Source: Flavobacteriales bacterium UBA7666
GTDB taxonomy: Bacteria; Bacteroidota; Bacteroidia; Flavobacteriales_D; Crocinitomicaceae
DNA length: 64,000 bases
NCBI GenBank assembly: GCA_002483265.1
Contig: DLHO01000027.1
Location: 1 to 64,000 of the forward strand
Direction of reading: 5' to 3'
In this document: positions 50,601 to 58,407 of the stretch, piece after piece
Position numbering within the stretch: the first letter of the stretch is position 1
How the letters are laid out: each line of letters opens with the position of its first letter
Notes under the pieces: generated by a model
Database searches by the model: none
Seen by the model: only the letters and a program-made list of their open reading frames with translations
Told to the model about the DNA's origin: nothing
Position numbers and translations under genes: made by a program

Positions 50601-51543
50601 TGATGAGTTTTGGGAACTGCGACTGGGAATCAATACCGGAGAAGTAACTGCCGGAGTAATCGGTTCGGAGAGATTGGCTTATGATATTTGGGGTGCGACT
50701 GTAAATCAGGCACAGCGAATGGAAATGATGGGTGAACCGGGGAGAGTAACTATTTCCGGATCGACCTTTAAACTCATAGAACCTTATTTTGAATGTACTT
50801 ACCGCGGAAAGGTAAAAACAAAGAGTAAAGGGTTGATAGAAATGTTTACGGTGGAGCGCATCAAGCCTGAACTTTCAATCAACGGAGAAGGGCTTTATCC
50901 GAATGATCGTTTCCAACAAATTGTCAACCTGCATTTATACAGTAGTATCAATTACTACAAAGCAGAACGTCATATCATTAAAGTACTGGAGAAAGGATTA
51001 TCTCCCATGCTGCATTACCATAGTATTGAGCATACCAAAGATGTGGTGCGTGCTGTTGAGCGTTATGCTTTATTGGAAGGTGTAACCGATGAAGGTTTAT
51101 TCCTGTTGAAATCTGCAGCAACATATCACGATGCAGGATTTGTGGAGATTTACGAGAAAAACGAACCGGTTGGAGCACGAATGGCAGAAGAAATTCTTCC
51201 GAAGTATGGATATTCAGATCAACACATTGCGCAGATCAAGGAATTGATTTTCGTAACTCAGATTCCACATCAGCCCAAAAATAAATTGGAGCAAATTATT
51301 TGTGATGCCGATTTGGATTACCTCGGAAGAGATGATTTTCATGAAATTGCTGATCGCTTAAGAAGAGAATTACGGGAGCATGGAAAAATAGAAAGCGACA
51401 GACAATGGGATAATATGCAGGTGGCTTTCCTGAATATGCATAAGTATTTTACTCCAACAGCAATTGCAAGCAGACAAACCAAAAAAATGCAAAACCTGAA
51501 AGATGTGGAGGAGCGTTTGATCAGAAACGAGTATAAGGATTAA
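47626..51543 (+). CDS. Sensor adenylate cyclase with propeller input and C-terminal HD domain, 1305 aa
   Basis: The domain order is: signal peptide (about 1-24), Reg_prop beta-propeller region (about 25-700; LWLGTQDG, LWFGTADG, IWVGSSTHG, IWIGTLRG, MWLGSSGSG, LWLSTNKG), Y_Y_Y domain (about 705-787), membrane helix (about 790-812), coiled coil (about 815-880), class III cyclase (about 895-1085), HD domain (about 1100-1290). The cyclase keeps both metal aspartates (Asp907 in LFTDFVGF, Asp951 in KTIGDAYM), the adenine-selecting Lys947 and Asp1020, and the transition-state pair Asn1027 and Arg1031, so it should make cAMP. The HD domain has His1132/His1136, His1168-Asp1169 and a late Asp near 1227-1229. 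It may hydrolyse a nucleotide, possibly cAMP. Ligand and effector are unknown. Confidence 0.88.
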   Translation: MYSMLVRLLGIGAVVAFATTSAVSQVSYRFRNFSINDGLSQSSVTTIVQDEAGTLWLGTQDGLNRFDGQQFEVFTSDDTPGLASSYIHCGLKDQSGQLWFGTADGISVYDPKKETFRSLLASDDNNLSIESISEEQNGNIWVGSSTHGLAKYERSTKKISFLTGAIPSKRVHYIKFVTKDELVVSFEDVGVYVYNLTTKAWKQLRPPNVQKTWLVSDVEAFTESSFVLSSNEGLWLYDTQNQKLFPFLKFIGKDYGIEEFSDVNVRSVNEFYIATVNNGLISVNNSKDGYRITFSKKDIFQKNGILFNELNELFCDENGTIWIGTLRGLSGFNPKNDSFFGVGPSSNLNLGLPSESVWGFAESDDYSKVYIATDFAISELDRKTGKFKHYYISKTDDFNEKSIVSIHHITDKYFLIGANDGLYELKIKNGQGVFKKINYKGISNPSSFQRVYKITPYKQAQFFIATKGGVLLYDVKTGEFEPFVYDPKKPKTTIGAGVCRVAYKGFNDTYYFATGVGGIYILSQDKNGKEQIVPYPMNKAILKASRDVISSIYQQNETTMWLGSSGSGLLKLNLKTGKVVAYTRKQGLPNNFVYGILPDERGNLWLSTNKGLCRFNTVLERCTNYSEVNGLMSNEFNTGAYLLSGNGEMYFGGIEGYNFFNPENLQELKEKVYVNFLKFRFDDQWLKPGDKEAPFKEAFSYQPNIKLGYDERSFTIRFLPTDLINRDLLQFKYELEGLDEGSVFLGSSSEIHFTSLTPGSYVLKVYVKRIDGNWVQASSKMNIEIASPFWWKWWFWVIVLIVLTLLILAFIRSRIDLARRDQVRLEMKIVERTKEIRAQNMKIESQKKVIEVEKHKVEEQKRLLQIEKDKTETLLRNIIPESTAEELKTKGRASARAYKTVSVLFTDFVGFTKIAENMKPTDLVNKLDVYFRKFDEIIVKNNLEKIKTIGDAYMCAGGVPVRNNTNPIDAVLAALQIQEYMNTLKSNGLKTGDEFWELRLGINTGEVTAGVIGSERLAYDIWGATVNQAQRMEMMGEPGRVTISGSTFKLIEPYFECTYRGKVKTKSKGLIEMFTVERIKPELSINGEGLYPNDRFQQIVNLHLYSSINYYKAERHIIKVLEKGLSPMLHYHSIEHTKDVVRAVERYALLEGVTDEGLFLLKSAATYHDAGFVEIYEKNEPVGARMAEEILPKYGYSDQHIAQIKELIFVTQIPHQPKNKLEQIICDADLDYLGRDDFHEIADRLRRELREHGKIESDRQWDNMQVAFLNMHKYFTPTAIASRQTKKMQNLKDVEERLIRNEYKD

Positions 51544-51604
51544 TCTAAGTACTATTTGATTAGGTAGAATAAAAAAACAAGTCTATTTTTGAAAAAAAAT
51601 AAAA

Positions 51605-52003
51605 ATGAAGTTTGGTTTTTTTGCGGTACTTGCATTGGTGATTTGTAGTTGTAAGAAAGAGGAATCGACGCCTTACAGTAGTTTACAAAACACAAAATGG
51701 AATTGGGTTTCCACAACACAGGATACCACATTCTATGAAGACACGGCGTCTTCTTCAAACAGTCAGATTCTGAATTTCATTGATTATAAGAACATGGAGT
51801 GGAAACGAAATGACAGCGTTTTTTACAGCGGAACATTCGTCTATAACTCCAAAGAATCAGTCTTAACCGGAACATATAAATTGATTATGGATCTGAATGG
51901 AATTCCTGATGGGTTTATTATGAATCGCTTGGTGGATACACTCTGGCTTCAGGAAGACATAGCAAGCGGCAGTAGAACTTACAGATATCTGAAAACGAAT
52001 TAA
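51605..52003 (+). CDS. Putative lipoprotein, 132 aa
   Basis: A short lipoprotein with signal ICSC (lipid-modified Cys16) and a KKEES start of the mature chain. The pattern SLQNTKWNWVS ... LNFIDYKNMEWKRND ... YSGTFVYNSKESVLTGTY resembles the lipocalin-like small lipoproteins common in this phylum. No function can be given. It follows the cyclase gene by 61 bp and is closed by a shared terminator. Confidence 0.65.
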   Translation: MKFGFFAVLALVICSCKKEESTPYSSLQNTKWNWVSTTQDTTFYEDTASSSNSQILNFIDYKNMEWKRNDSVFYSGTFVYNSKESVLTGTYKLIMDLNGIPDGFIMNRLVDTLWLQEDIASGSRTYRYLKTN

Positions 52004-52009
52004 AACAAA

Positions 52010-52042
52010 AAGCCCTGACATTTTATCGTCAGGGCTTTTTTA
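52010..52042. terminator. Bidirectional terminator
   Basis: A 10 bp stem AAGCCCTGAC/GTCAGGGCTT (52010-52019 with 52028-52037) has As before it and Ts after it, so it can stop both the lipoprotein gene (+) and the convergent USP gene (-). Confidence 0.88.
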
Positions 52043-52058
52043 TATCTGTAAAATTATT

Positions 52059-52877
52059 CTAGCTGAATAAAACGCTGCTTCCGTATTTCCCTGCAACAGG
52101 ATTAACGATCAACGTTGGAATTTGTGCCTCGTTTGTAAGGATATACTGCTCGTGATTTGCAGTAATTACTCCCAACATATTGTTGCGGTTCAAATTCATG
52201 ATTGCAATTAGATCCGCATCCAATGAAACAGCATGTTTCACTACTTCTTTATCAAATCCGCTGGTTGGAACCACTTTTGTCGTTACATCAATTCCTCTTT
52301 CATGGAAAAAGCGCACAGCAAATTGAATATTTGCTTTTACCTGATGACGCAAAAACTCATCTGATTCATCCGGAGTGATCACGTGAACACGCGATTTAAA
52401 GTAAGTAGCAATGTTTGCAACATATGCCAGTTTTTGTTTTGTTTCTTTATTTAAATCCAAAGGAACAACGATATCATCATAACCCGTTTCTTTAATCGGT
52501 TTTTCCTGAACCACAATAAAAGGAACTGTTGAATGCGTGATTACTTTCAAAGCATGGCTTCCGGTGATATGCTGCCAACCGGTTTGACCGTGAGTACCCA
52601 TAAAAATCAATTCAGCATGATTCTCAGATGCAAAATCGCCGATATCATCAAAAATATTTCCAATGCGAATAAACGAGGTAATTTTTATCTCATCTTTATG
52701 TTGTTCAACAACCGCTTTTAGTTTTTCTTCAGCTTCACCAACAGCCTTTTCTTTTGCCACTACATGTAAGAGCAAAATTTCAGCACCAGTTCTTTTAGCG
52801 GTATTAATAGCATGGTTCAGAGCAGTTTCCGCAACGGGGGTAAAATCGTGGGGAACGATAATGGTCTTTTTTTCCAT
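52059..52877 (-). CDS. Tandem universal stress protein
   Basis: The 272-residue protein consists of two USP domains (about 1-140 and 145-272). The first has the ATP-binding GTHGQTGWQHITGSHALKVI loop (G-2X-G-9X-G-S pattern) and IIVPHDFTPVAETALNHA at its start. The second has DDIVVPLDLNKE but lacks the glycine loop (NRNNMLGVITANHEQYIL), so it probably does not bind ATP. Such tandem proteins appear during starvation or stress. The ATG at 52877 is chosen; another ATG 9 bp upstream is possible. Confidence 0.88.
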   Translation of the reverse strand: MEKKTIIVPHDFTPVAETALNHAINTAKRTGAEILLLHVVAKEKAVGEAEEKLKAVVEQHKDEIKITSFIRIGNIFDDIGDFASENHAELIFMGTHGQTGWQHITGSHALKVITHSTVPFIVVQEKPIKETGYDDIVVPLDLNKETKQKLAYVANIATYFKSRVHVITPDESDEFLRHQVKANIQFAVRFFHERGIDVTTKVVPTSGFDKEVVKHAVSLDADLIAIMNLNRNNMLGVITANHEQYILTNEAQIPTLIVNPVAGKYGSSVLFS

Positions 52878-53033
52878 AAGGAGCATTTGTGGGTTTTATA
52901 TAGTAGTGCAAATGTAATCAAAGCATTATAAGCTGGATTCTATTTCTTCACTCAATATTAAAAATAAGACGTTAATAAAACAATAAGTCGTTGTTTTTTC
53001 TCACTTTTGTAGGTATTTCAAAATGAAGAAAAG

Positions 53034-54551
53034 ATGCCAATAATCGGTAAATTACTAAAAAAGACTACCGAATTTTCAGCGCGGAGAAATGCGTTGAAGG
53101 GACTTGATTTCAAAGATCAAATAAAAGTTCTCTCAAAAATTTTGAAGTTTGCTCAGGAAACCAAATTTGGTTATCACTATGATTTTCAGTCTATTTTGGA
53201 CTCTGAAAATATGGTCGAGGAGTTTCAAAAGGCAATTCCCATTCGCGATTACGATCAGTTTTATCAAACGTGGCTGCACCGTTGTCTGGATGATGAAGCA
53301 GATGTTATCTGGCCGGGAACGATTAAGTATTTTGCCCTTTCTTCCGGAACAACCGGCTCGCCAAGTAAGCGAATTCCGGTTACAAAACAAATGATTCGTT
53401 CGTTTCAGCGAAATACAATAAAGCAATTTACATCAACCGCAGATCTGAATTTGTCAGATGGATTTTATCAAAAATCACTAATCGCTGTTGGAGGCTCTTC
53501 CAAACCTGAAAAAAAAGGAAGACACTATGAAGGTGATCTTTCCGGAATACTAAAGAAACACACTTCTGTTGTACTGCTTCCACTTACCAAACCCGATGGA
53601 GAAACTGCAGCAATTAAGGATTGGAATTCCAAGCTGAACCGTATGGTAGAAAAAGCTCCGGAATGGGATATTAGTACGATTGCAGGAATCCCAAGCTGGT
53701 GCATCATGTTGATGGAACGAATCATCGAACATTACAAGGTAGATTCAATCCACGATATTTGGCCGAATTTGGAATTGTACTTATCGGGAGGAGTTTATGT
53801 GGAACCTTACCTGAAACGTTTCGAGAAAGTGTGTGGAAAAAAGGTACACATTATGAATACGTACCTCGCTTCCGAAGGATATTTCGCATATCAGAGAAGA
53901 GCAGAAAGCAATGGGATGCAATTGCTGTTGAAATCCGGAATTTTCTTCGAATTTGTTCCGTTTAACAGAGATAATTTCGATGAATATGGGAATCTGAAAC
54001 CGGAAGCAAAAGCCTTAACGGTAGATGAAGTAATTATTGGGGAAGATTACGCATTGGTAATTTCAACAAATGCCGGATTGTGGCGTTACTTGGTTGGAGA
54101 TTTGGTTCAGTTCGTAGATTTGGAGCGTCGTGAAATACGCATCAGTGGACGAATCAAGCAATATTTAAGTTTAGTTGGTGAACATTTATCACTGGATAAT
54201 ATCAATACGGCGATTATGAAAACCGGAGAAAAGCTTAACACTGCTATTCCGGAGTTCTGTTTATATGCAAATGCTACTGAGCAAAGACATTACTGGTGTT
54301 TCGGGACAGAAGAACCGATGAATAATGAATTAGTAATGAAAACCGTTGATGAATTCCTATGTGAATTAAATGACGATTACGCTTCTTCCCGAAAGTATGA
54401 TACCCTGAAAACACCAGCTTCCTATCAAACGGATGTAAGCAATTTCTACAAGTTCATGGAAGAGAAAGGGAAATTGGGATCTCAGAATAAATTTCCCCGT
54501 GTGATGAATGAACATCAGGCAAAGGAGTGGAGATTGTTCTTAGGACGATAA
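53034..54551 (+). CDS. GH3-family acyl-adenylate/amide synthetase-like protein
   Basis: The 505-residue protein matches the GH3 family known for plant hormone-amino acid ligases and found in Bacteroidota: RDYDQFYQTWLHRCLDDEADVIWPGTIKYFALSSGTTGSPSKRIPVT includes the ATP-binding SSGTTG loop. Further motifs are YLSGGVYVEPYLKRFE, NTYLASEGYFAYQ and the C-terminal GDLVQFVDLERREIRISGRIKQYLSLVGEHLS. It would activate a carboxylate as acyl-AMP. The substrate in bacteria is not established. Monocistronic. Confidence 0.9.
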   Translation: MPIIGKLLKKTTEFSARRNALKGLDFKDQIKVLSKILKFAQETKFGYHYDFQSILDSENMVEEFQKAIPIRDYDQFYQTWLHRCLDDEADVIWPGTIKYFALSSGTTGSPSKRIPVTKQMIRSFQRNTIKQFTSTADLNLSDGFYQKSLIAVGGSSKPEKKGRHYEGDLSGILKKHTSVVLLPLTKPDGETAAIKDWNSKLNRMVEKAPEWDISTIAGIPSWCIMLMERIIEHYKVDSIHDIWPNLELYLSGGVYVEPYLKRFEKVCGKKVHIMNTYLASEGYFAYQRRAESNGMQLLLKSGIFFEFVPFNRDNFDEYGNLKPEAKALTVDEVIIGEDYALVISTNAGLWRYLVGDLVQFVDLERREIRISGRIKQYLSLVGEHLSLDNINTAIMKTGEKLNTAIPEFCLYANATEQRHYWCFGTEEPMNNELVMKTVDEFLCELNDDYASSRKYDTLKTPASYQTDVSNFYKFMEEKGKLGSQNKFPRVMNEHQAKEWRLFLGR

Positions 54552-54633
54552 ATCGAGTTTCATAGATTTTTGCTAGCTACCGCACCCGCTTGCGGGAAGT
54601 AAAAAGGAAAGTACTTCTGAAAGGTTCCGTGGA

Positions 54634-55539
54634 TTAAGAATTAAGCTTTTTCAATTCACGATCGCGTTGGATCGATTTGTAAATCGCATTGGCAATTACA
54701 ACCAGAATAATCATGGCCGAACCGGCATAGAAATTTCCGTTCAGTAACTCGTCTTCGTTTAGAATCGGAATAGCCAATAAAATCGTATAAACCGGTTCCA
54801 GATTGATACTTAAAGAAACGGTAAAAGCCCCTAATTTCTTCATCACCTCAATAGTTGCAATGAAGGCGAAAGAGGTACAACAAACTCCAAGGAATAATAG
54901 CCATGCGAAATCGCTGCCCGTCATTTTGAACAAATTGCTGTCTAGTTTTCCATTGTACAAGAGCATTCCGGAAAGAAAAACCAGACCGATTCCCATTTCA
55001 TGCAGCGTAATAGCTGACGAAGGAACTTCCTCGGCGAGTTTTGCATTGAAGACAGAAAAGAAACCGGCACAAAGAGCGGAAATCAATCCTAAACCGAGTG
55101 CTAAGTATTGTTTTTCATCAAAATCAGAAGAAACAAAGTAGATTCCGAAGATCACCAATAATCCAAAGAGAAACTCTACCCATGAAAATTTCTTTTTGAA
55201 AACAATCGGTTCGATCCATGTTACGTGCAATGTTGCTGTCGACAAACACAAAATTCCCAAAGAAGCTGTCGAAAGCTTGATTGCACTGTAAAAAGTAATC
55301 CAATGCAGCGCAACAATAATTCCGGTACCAAAAACCTTGAGCATGGTTTTTCGGTTGTAGATCCGCATAGGCATTTTCAACAAATACAAACCGATCAATA
55401 AAGAAATGAATGCGATCAATATCCGGTGCCAAACCAAATATTGGGCTTCAATGTGAATGAGTTTTCCTAAAATTCCGGTGAAACCCCACATGAAAATAAT
55501 GAGGTGCATCAAAATGTGATATCGAAACTTTTGGAACAT
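54634..55539 (-). CDS. DMT-superfamily (EamA) transporter
   Basis: This protein has about ten membrane helices in two EamA halves (HLIIFMWGFTGILGKLI at the start, SALCAGFFSVFNAKLAEEVPSSAITLHEMG beginning the second). Such proteins move metabolites or amino acids across the inner membrane; the substrate is unknown. The ATG at 55539 lies only 4 nt after a TACTTTTG box. If transcription starts further downstream, an internal ATG at 55509 would be used and would still keep every helix. A charged QRDRELKKLNS tail ends the chain. Confidence 0.85.
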   Translation of the reverse strand: MFQKFRYHILMHLIIFMWGFTGILGKLIHIEAQYLVWHRILIAFISLLIGLYLLKMPMRIYNRKTMLKVFGTGIIVALHWITFYSAIKLSTASLGILCLSTATLHVTWIEPIVFKKKFSWVEFLFGLLVIFGIYFVSSDFDEKQYLALGLGLISALCAGFFSVFNAKLAEEVPSSAITLHEMGIGLVFLSGMLLYNGKLDSNLFKMTGSDFAWLLFLGVCCTSFAFIATIEVMKKLGAFTVSLSINLEPVYTILLAIPILNEDELLNGNFYAGSAMIILVVIANAIYKSIQRDRELKKLNS

Positions 55540-55543
55540 GGTA

Positions 55544-55551
55544 CAAAAGTA
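55544..55551 (-). promoter_or_regulatory. -7 box of the EamA transporter gene
   Basis: TACTTTTG on the minus strand is a perfect TAnnTTTG match ending 4 nt before the first good ATG. It suggests either a leaderless mRNA or use of the internal ATG at 55509. Confidence 0.5.
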
Positions 55552-55687
55552 GAAATAAAGACTTACAAGCACCGGAAAGAATAAGATGGACTTTTGTGAT
55601 GCTATCAGCTTAAAAAGCTAATTAAGAATTCAAAATGCAAAATTGAGTACGAATCATCTCTGTATTCTTAATTCTACATTAAAACTC

Positions 55688-55695
55688 TATCTTTG
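55688..55695 (+). promoter_or_regulatory. -7 box of fbp
   Basis: TATCTTTG matches TAnnTTTG and lies 15 bp before the fbp ATG. The -33 position carries TATTC rather than TTG. Confidence 0.5.
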
Positions 55696-55710
55696 TAAAA
55701 AACAGAAGTT

Positions 55711-56727
55711 ATGTCACACATCATCACATTGAGCGATTTTATAATGGAGCGTCAAGCGGAATTCCCGGGTTCATCCGGAGAATTATCCCGCATTTTGAAC
55801 GATATTTCAATTGCATCAAAAATTGTGGCAAGAGATGTCCGCAGAGCCGGATTGGTAGATCACATTCTGGGTTCTCACGGAGACACGAATATTCAAGGTG
55901 AAGAACAACAAAAACTGGATGTGATTGCAGATACGCAGTTCATTAAAGTGTTTGAATCAAGTGGTGAGATCTGTGGAATTGCTTCTGAAGAAAATGACGA
56001 CTTTTTGGCATTTACAACCGAGCGTGCTCAAAGCGGAAAATACATTGTATTGTTTGATCCTTTGGATGGTTCTTCCAATATTGACTGCAATGTTTCCATC
56101 GGAACAATCTTTTCTGTATATAAACGCGTTTCTCAGAAAGGTTCGTCCGCGACTTTGGAAGACATGTTGCAAAAAGGAACCAAGCAAGTAGCTGCAGGAT
56201 ATGTATTGTACGGTTCATCAACCATGCTCGTATATACAACAGGACACGGAGTAAACGGATTTACTTTAGATCCTTCCATCGGTGAGTTTTGTTTGTCGCA
56301 CCCCAACATGCGCATGCCGGAAACGGGACGCATTTATGCCATGAACGAAGGAAATATTCACGAATGTGAGCAAGGAGTAAAAGATTATATTTCATTTTGT
56401 CAGGAAGTTCAGAAAGATGGAAGACCATATTCCGGAAGGTACATTGGATCTTTGGTAGCGGATTTTCACAGAAACCTGATCAAAGGCGGAATTTATATTT
56501 ATCCTGTAACAAACCAAAGTCCGAAAGGGAAATTGCGTTTGCTGTATGAGTGTAATCCTCTGGCTTTTGTTGCTGAGCAAGCAGGCGGAATGGCAACAAA
56601 CGGAACGGATCGTATTCTGGATCTTGAACCGCATCAATTGCACGAGCGCTGTGGATTCTTCACCGGGTCAAAACAAATGATGGAGAAGGCAATTAACTGC
56701 CTGGAAACTGCACGCGCAAAAGCATAA
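55711..56727 (+). CDS. fbp: Fructose-1,6-bisphosphatase class I
   Basis: FBPase drives gluconeogenesis by removing the 1-phosphate of fructose-1,6-bisphosphate. The 338-residue protein has CGIASEENDDF (metal Glu), the signature FDPLDGSSNIDCNVSIGTIFSVY (metal Asp residues), GYVLYGSSTMLVYTTG, and KGKLRLLYECNPLAFVAEQAGG near the C terminus. Length and order are those of class I enzymes. The following membrane-protein gene begins at the next base after its stop, so the two are cotranscribed. Confidence 0.96.
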   Translation: MSHIITLSDFIMERQAEFPGSSGELSRILNDISIASKIVARDVRRAGLVDHILGSHGDTNIQGEEQQKLDVIADTQFIKVFESSGEICGIASEENDDFLAFTTERAQSGKYIVLFDPLDGSSNIDCNVSIGTIFSVYKRVSQKGSSATLEDMLQKGTKQVAAGYVLYGSSTMLVYTTGHGVNGFTLDPSIGEFCLSHPNMRMPETGRIYAMNEGNIHECEQGVKDYISFCQEVQKDGRPYSGRYIGSLVADFHRNLIKGGIYIYPVTNQSPKGKLRLLYECNPLAFVAEQAGGMATNGTDRILDLEPHQLHERCGFFTGSKQMMEKAINCLETARAKA

Positions 56728-57084
56728 ATGTTCCCGGATTTTCGGAAAATAGAAAACCTTCACATCTTACTGTGGCTTCTCAAAGATATTTGCTGGGCTG
56801 CCGATCTGAAATGGATGGGAACGATTATGATCTTACCTACGATTTCTGTTGCAGTTTGGCTGACATGGAAATTGCGAAAATCGGTTTCCGAATTAATGCA
56901 CAATCTGGCGGTCATTCTGTGGATTCTGGCAAATTCCACCTGGATGATTGGCGAATTCTTCTTTGATGACGGCACACGGCCGCTTGCCCTTGTTTTTTTC
57001 GCTTTCGGAATCCTTTTATTAGTAGTTTTTTATGGGAAGACGCTTATTTCACGTTGGTTTGTGAAGGAGAACAAGCATGATTAA
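56728..57084 (+). CDS. Small membrane protein, 118 aa
   Basis: The ATG directly abuts the fbp stop codon. The product has three to four hydrophobic helices (about 28-46, 60-78, 86-106), tryptophan-rich, with short charged ends. I recognise no family. Two-gene linkage with fbp suggests coupled expression but not a shared function. Confidence 0.6.
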   Translation: MFPDFRKIENLHILLWLLKDICWAADLKWMGTIMILPTISVAVWLTWKLRKSVSELMHNLAVILWILANSTWMIGEFFFDDGTRPLALVFFAFGILLLVVFYGKTLISRWFVKENKHD

Positions 57085-57143
57085 CAGACAAATAACCCCA
57101 ATGAACCTTCGTTTTTAGCCACGAATGATTGTACAACTGCTCT

Positions 57144-57168
57144 AATCTGCCACGGCAGATTGTTTTTC
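57144..57168 (+). terminator. Terminator after the fbp unit
   Basis: AATCTGCC and GGCAGATT pair perfectly around a 2-base loop and are followed by GTTTTTC. It lies 60 bp past the membrane-protein stop and close to the convergent gene end. Confidence 0.7.
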
Positions 57169-57173
57169 GGCTC

Positions 57174-57782
57174 CTATTTCATCGTGTTTACCACCGTTAT
57201 CGCAGGTAAAAACTGAGCGGTTTTATCTTCATTAAAAGCAGCACTTTTGCTTTCCAGGAGTTTTTCTGTTAATTCCGGGTAAATGAACGTATTACTCGTT
57301 TCCAGCATGCGTTTTTCTTGTTGCTGCAGCACATTTTGGACAATTGTTATGGTATCATGAATAATGTTTGATGTTGACCGGAAGACCGGAATTTCTTTTA
57401 CAATTGTATCATGAATAACTTGTACAGAAGAAGCGCCATTGCTTAATGAAATTTCCAAAGGGTGATCAGAGAATCGCCAGTTTAGCGAATAACTTTTTTG
57501 ATTTCCTATGAGAAAAAGCAGCACCAAACAAGCAGCGCCAATCAATACCTGATAAAGCGGAATTGATCGATTCAAAAACGGTTTTTTCGTTTTCGGAATT
57601 TGAAGCGCGAGTGGTTCTTCCGAATCGTAATCAAGAGCCGCAGAAGCAGCAATTACAGTTCGTTGAAGCGTGTACTCTGCTTCGGTTAAGTGATTCAGCA
57701 CAAAGGATTTTTCTTCCTGACTGAGTTCCTCAAAAGATTTGGATTCTATCAAATCGAATAAGCGTTCGTGTTGCTCTTCCAT
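57174..57782 (-). CDS. Putative anti-sigma factor, 202 aa
   Basis: The N-terminal half is cytoplasmic and helical (FDLIESKSFEELSQEEKSFVLNHLTEAEYTLQ), like the sigma-binding part of Bacteroidota anti-sigma factors. One membrane helix (about 77-93, VLIGAACLVLLFLIGN) and a periplasmic part of about 105 residues follow. It starts 1 bp after the sigma gene ends, the standard arrangement. No zinc-binding HCC motif is present. Function is inferred from position and topology. Confidence 0.72.
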   Translation of the reverse strand: MEEQHERLFDLIESKSFEELSQEEKSFVLNHLTEAEYTLQRTVIAASAALDYDSEEPLALQIPKTKKPFLNRSIPLYQVLIGAACLVLLFLIGNQKSYSLNWRFSDHPLEISLSNGASSVQVIHDTIVKEIPVFRSTSNIIHDTITIVQNVLQQQEKRMLETSNTFIYPELTEKLLESKSAAFNEDKTAQFLPAITVVNTMK

Positions 57783-57783
57783 A

Positions 57784-58392
57784 TCAATTCAATTTAAAAA
57801 GTGTTGTTTCAAAGCTTGGATCAAAGTGTTTCAATTGATCTGTAATTTTTTTCGTGGCGTAAAACAGACGGGATTTCACTGTTCCCAGAGAGGTTTCCGT
57901 TATTTCTGCAATTTCATTTAAAGGAAAATGTTCTAAATAACGCAGAACAAAGACCGTTTTGTGATGGTATTCCAACTTATCAATACCGTCTTGTAATGCT
58001 TTTAAAAAGAGTTTTTTCTCCGCCAGGTTTTCGGCCAATCCACTTGGATGATTCATTTCAGGGTGGAGCGAAACCGTTTTTCCATGATGACGATAAGCCG
58101 TTTTACACATATTGGAGGCAATCGCAAAGATCCAGGAATAGAACTTTTTATTGGGATCAAACAACTGGTTTTTCTCCATCAATTTCAGGAAAATCTCCTG
58201 AACGAAATCTTGAGCTAAGTCCACATCTTTGTTCAGCATTTTGATAAAATAGCCCAACAATTTTTTGCTATATCGGTGATGCAGTTCCACCAATGCAGCT
58301 TCTGCCTGTTTGGCAGAAAAAGAAGAGTGATGGCTCATTATCTGAACCATCAACTCTTCGTCGCTTTGTTGTTTATGATGTAAACTTTTCAA
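57784..58392 (-). CDS. ECF-type RNA polymerase sigma factor (2)
   Basis: The 202-residue protein has region 2 with KKLLGYFIKMLNKDVDLAQDFVQEIFLKLME and KFYSWIFAIASNMCKT, and region 4 with HHKTVFVLRYLEHFPLNEIAEITETSLGTVKSRLFYATKKI. It is cotranscribed with the upstream SUMF1-domain gene (15 bp gap) and the downstream anti-sigma gene (1 bp gap), so all three likely form one signalling unit. Confidence 0.92.
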   Translation of the reverse strand: MKSLHHKQQSDEELMVQIMSHHSSFSAKQAEAALVELHHRYSKKLLGYFIKMLNKDVDLAQDFVQEIFLKLMEKNQLFDPNKKFYSWIFAIASNMCKTAYRHHGKTVSLHPEMNHPSGLAENLAEKKLFLKALQDGIDKLEYHHKTVFVLRYLEHFPLNEIAEITETSLGTVKSRLFYATKKITDQLKHFDPSFETTLFKLN

Positions 58393-58407
58393 GGATACTT
58401 AGGCTTT

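Noticed and set aside
54571..54601. Terminator between the GH3 and EamA genes
   Set aside because: CCCGC/GCGGG can pair but has no clean T-run on either strand, so it was left unassigned.
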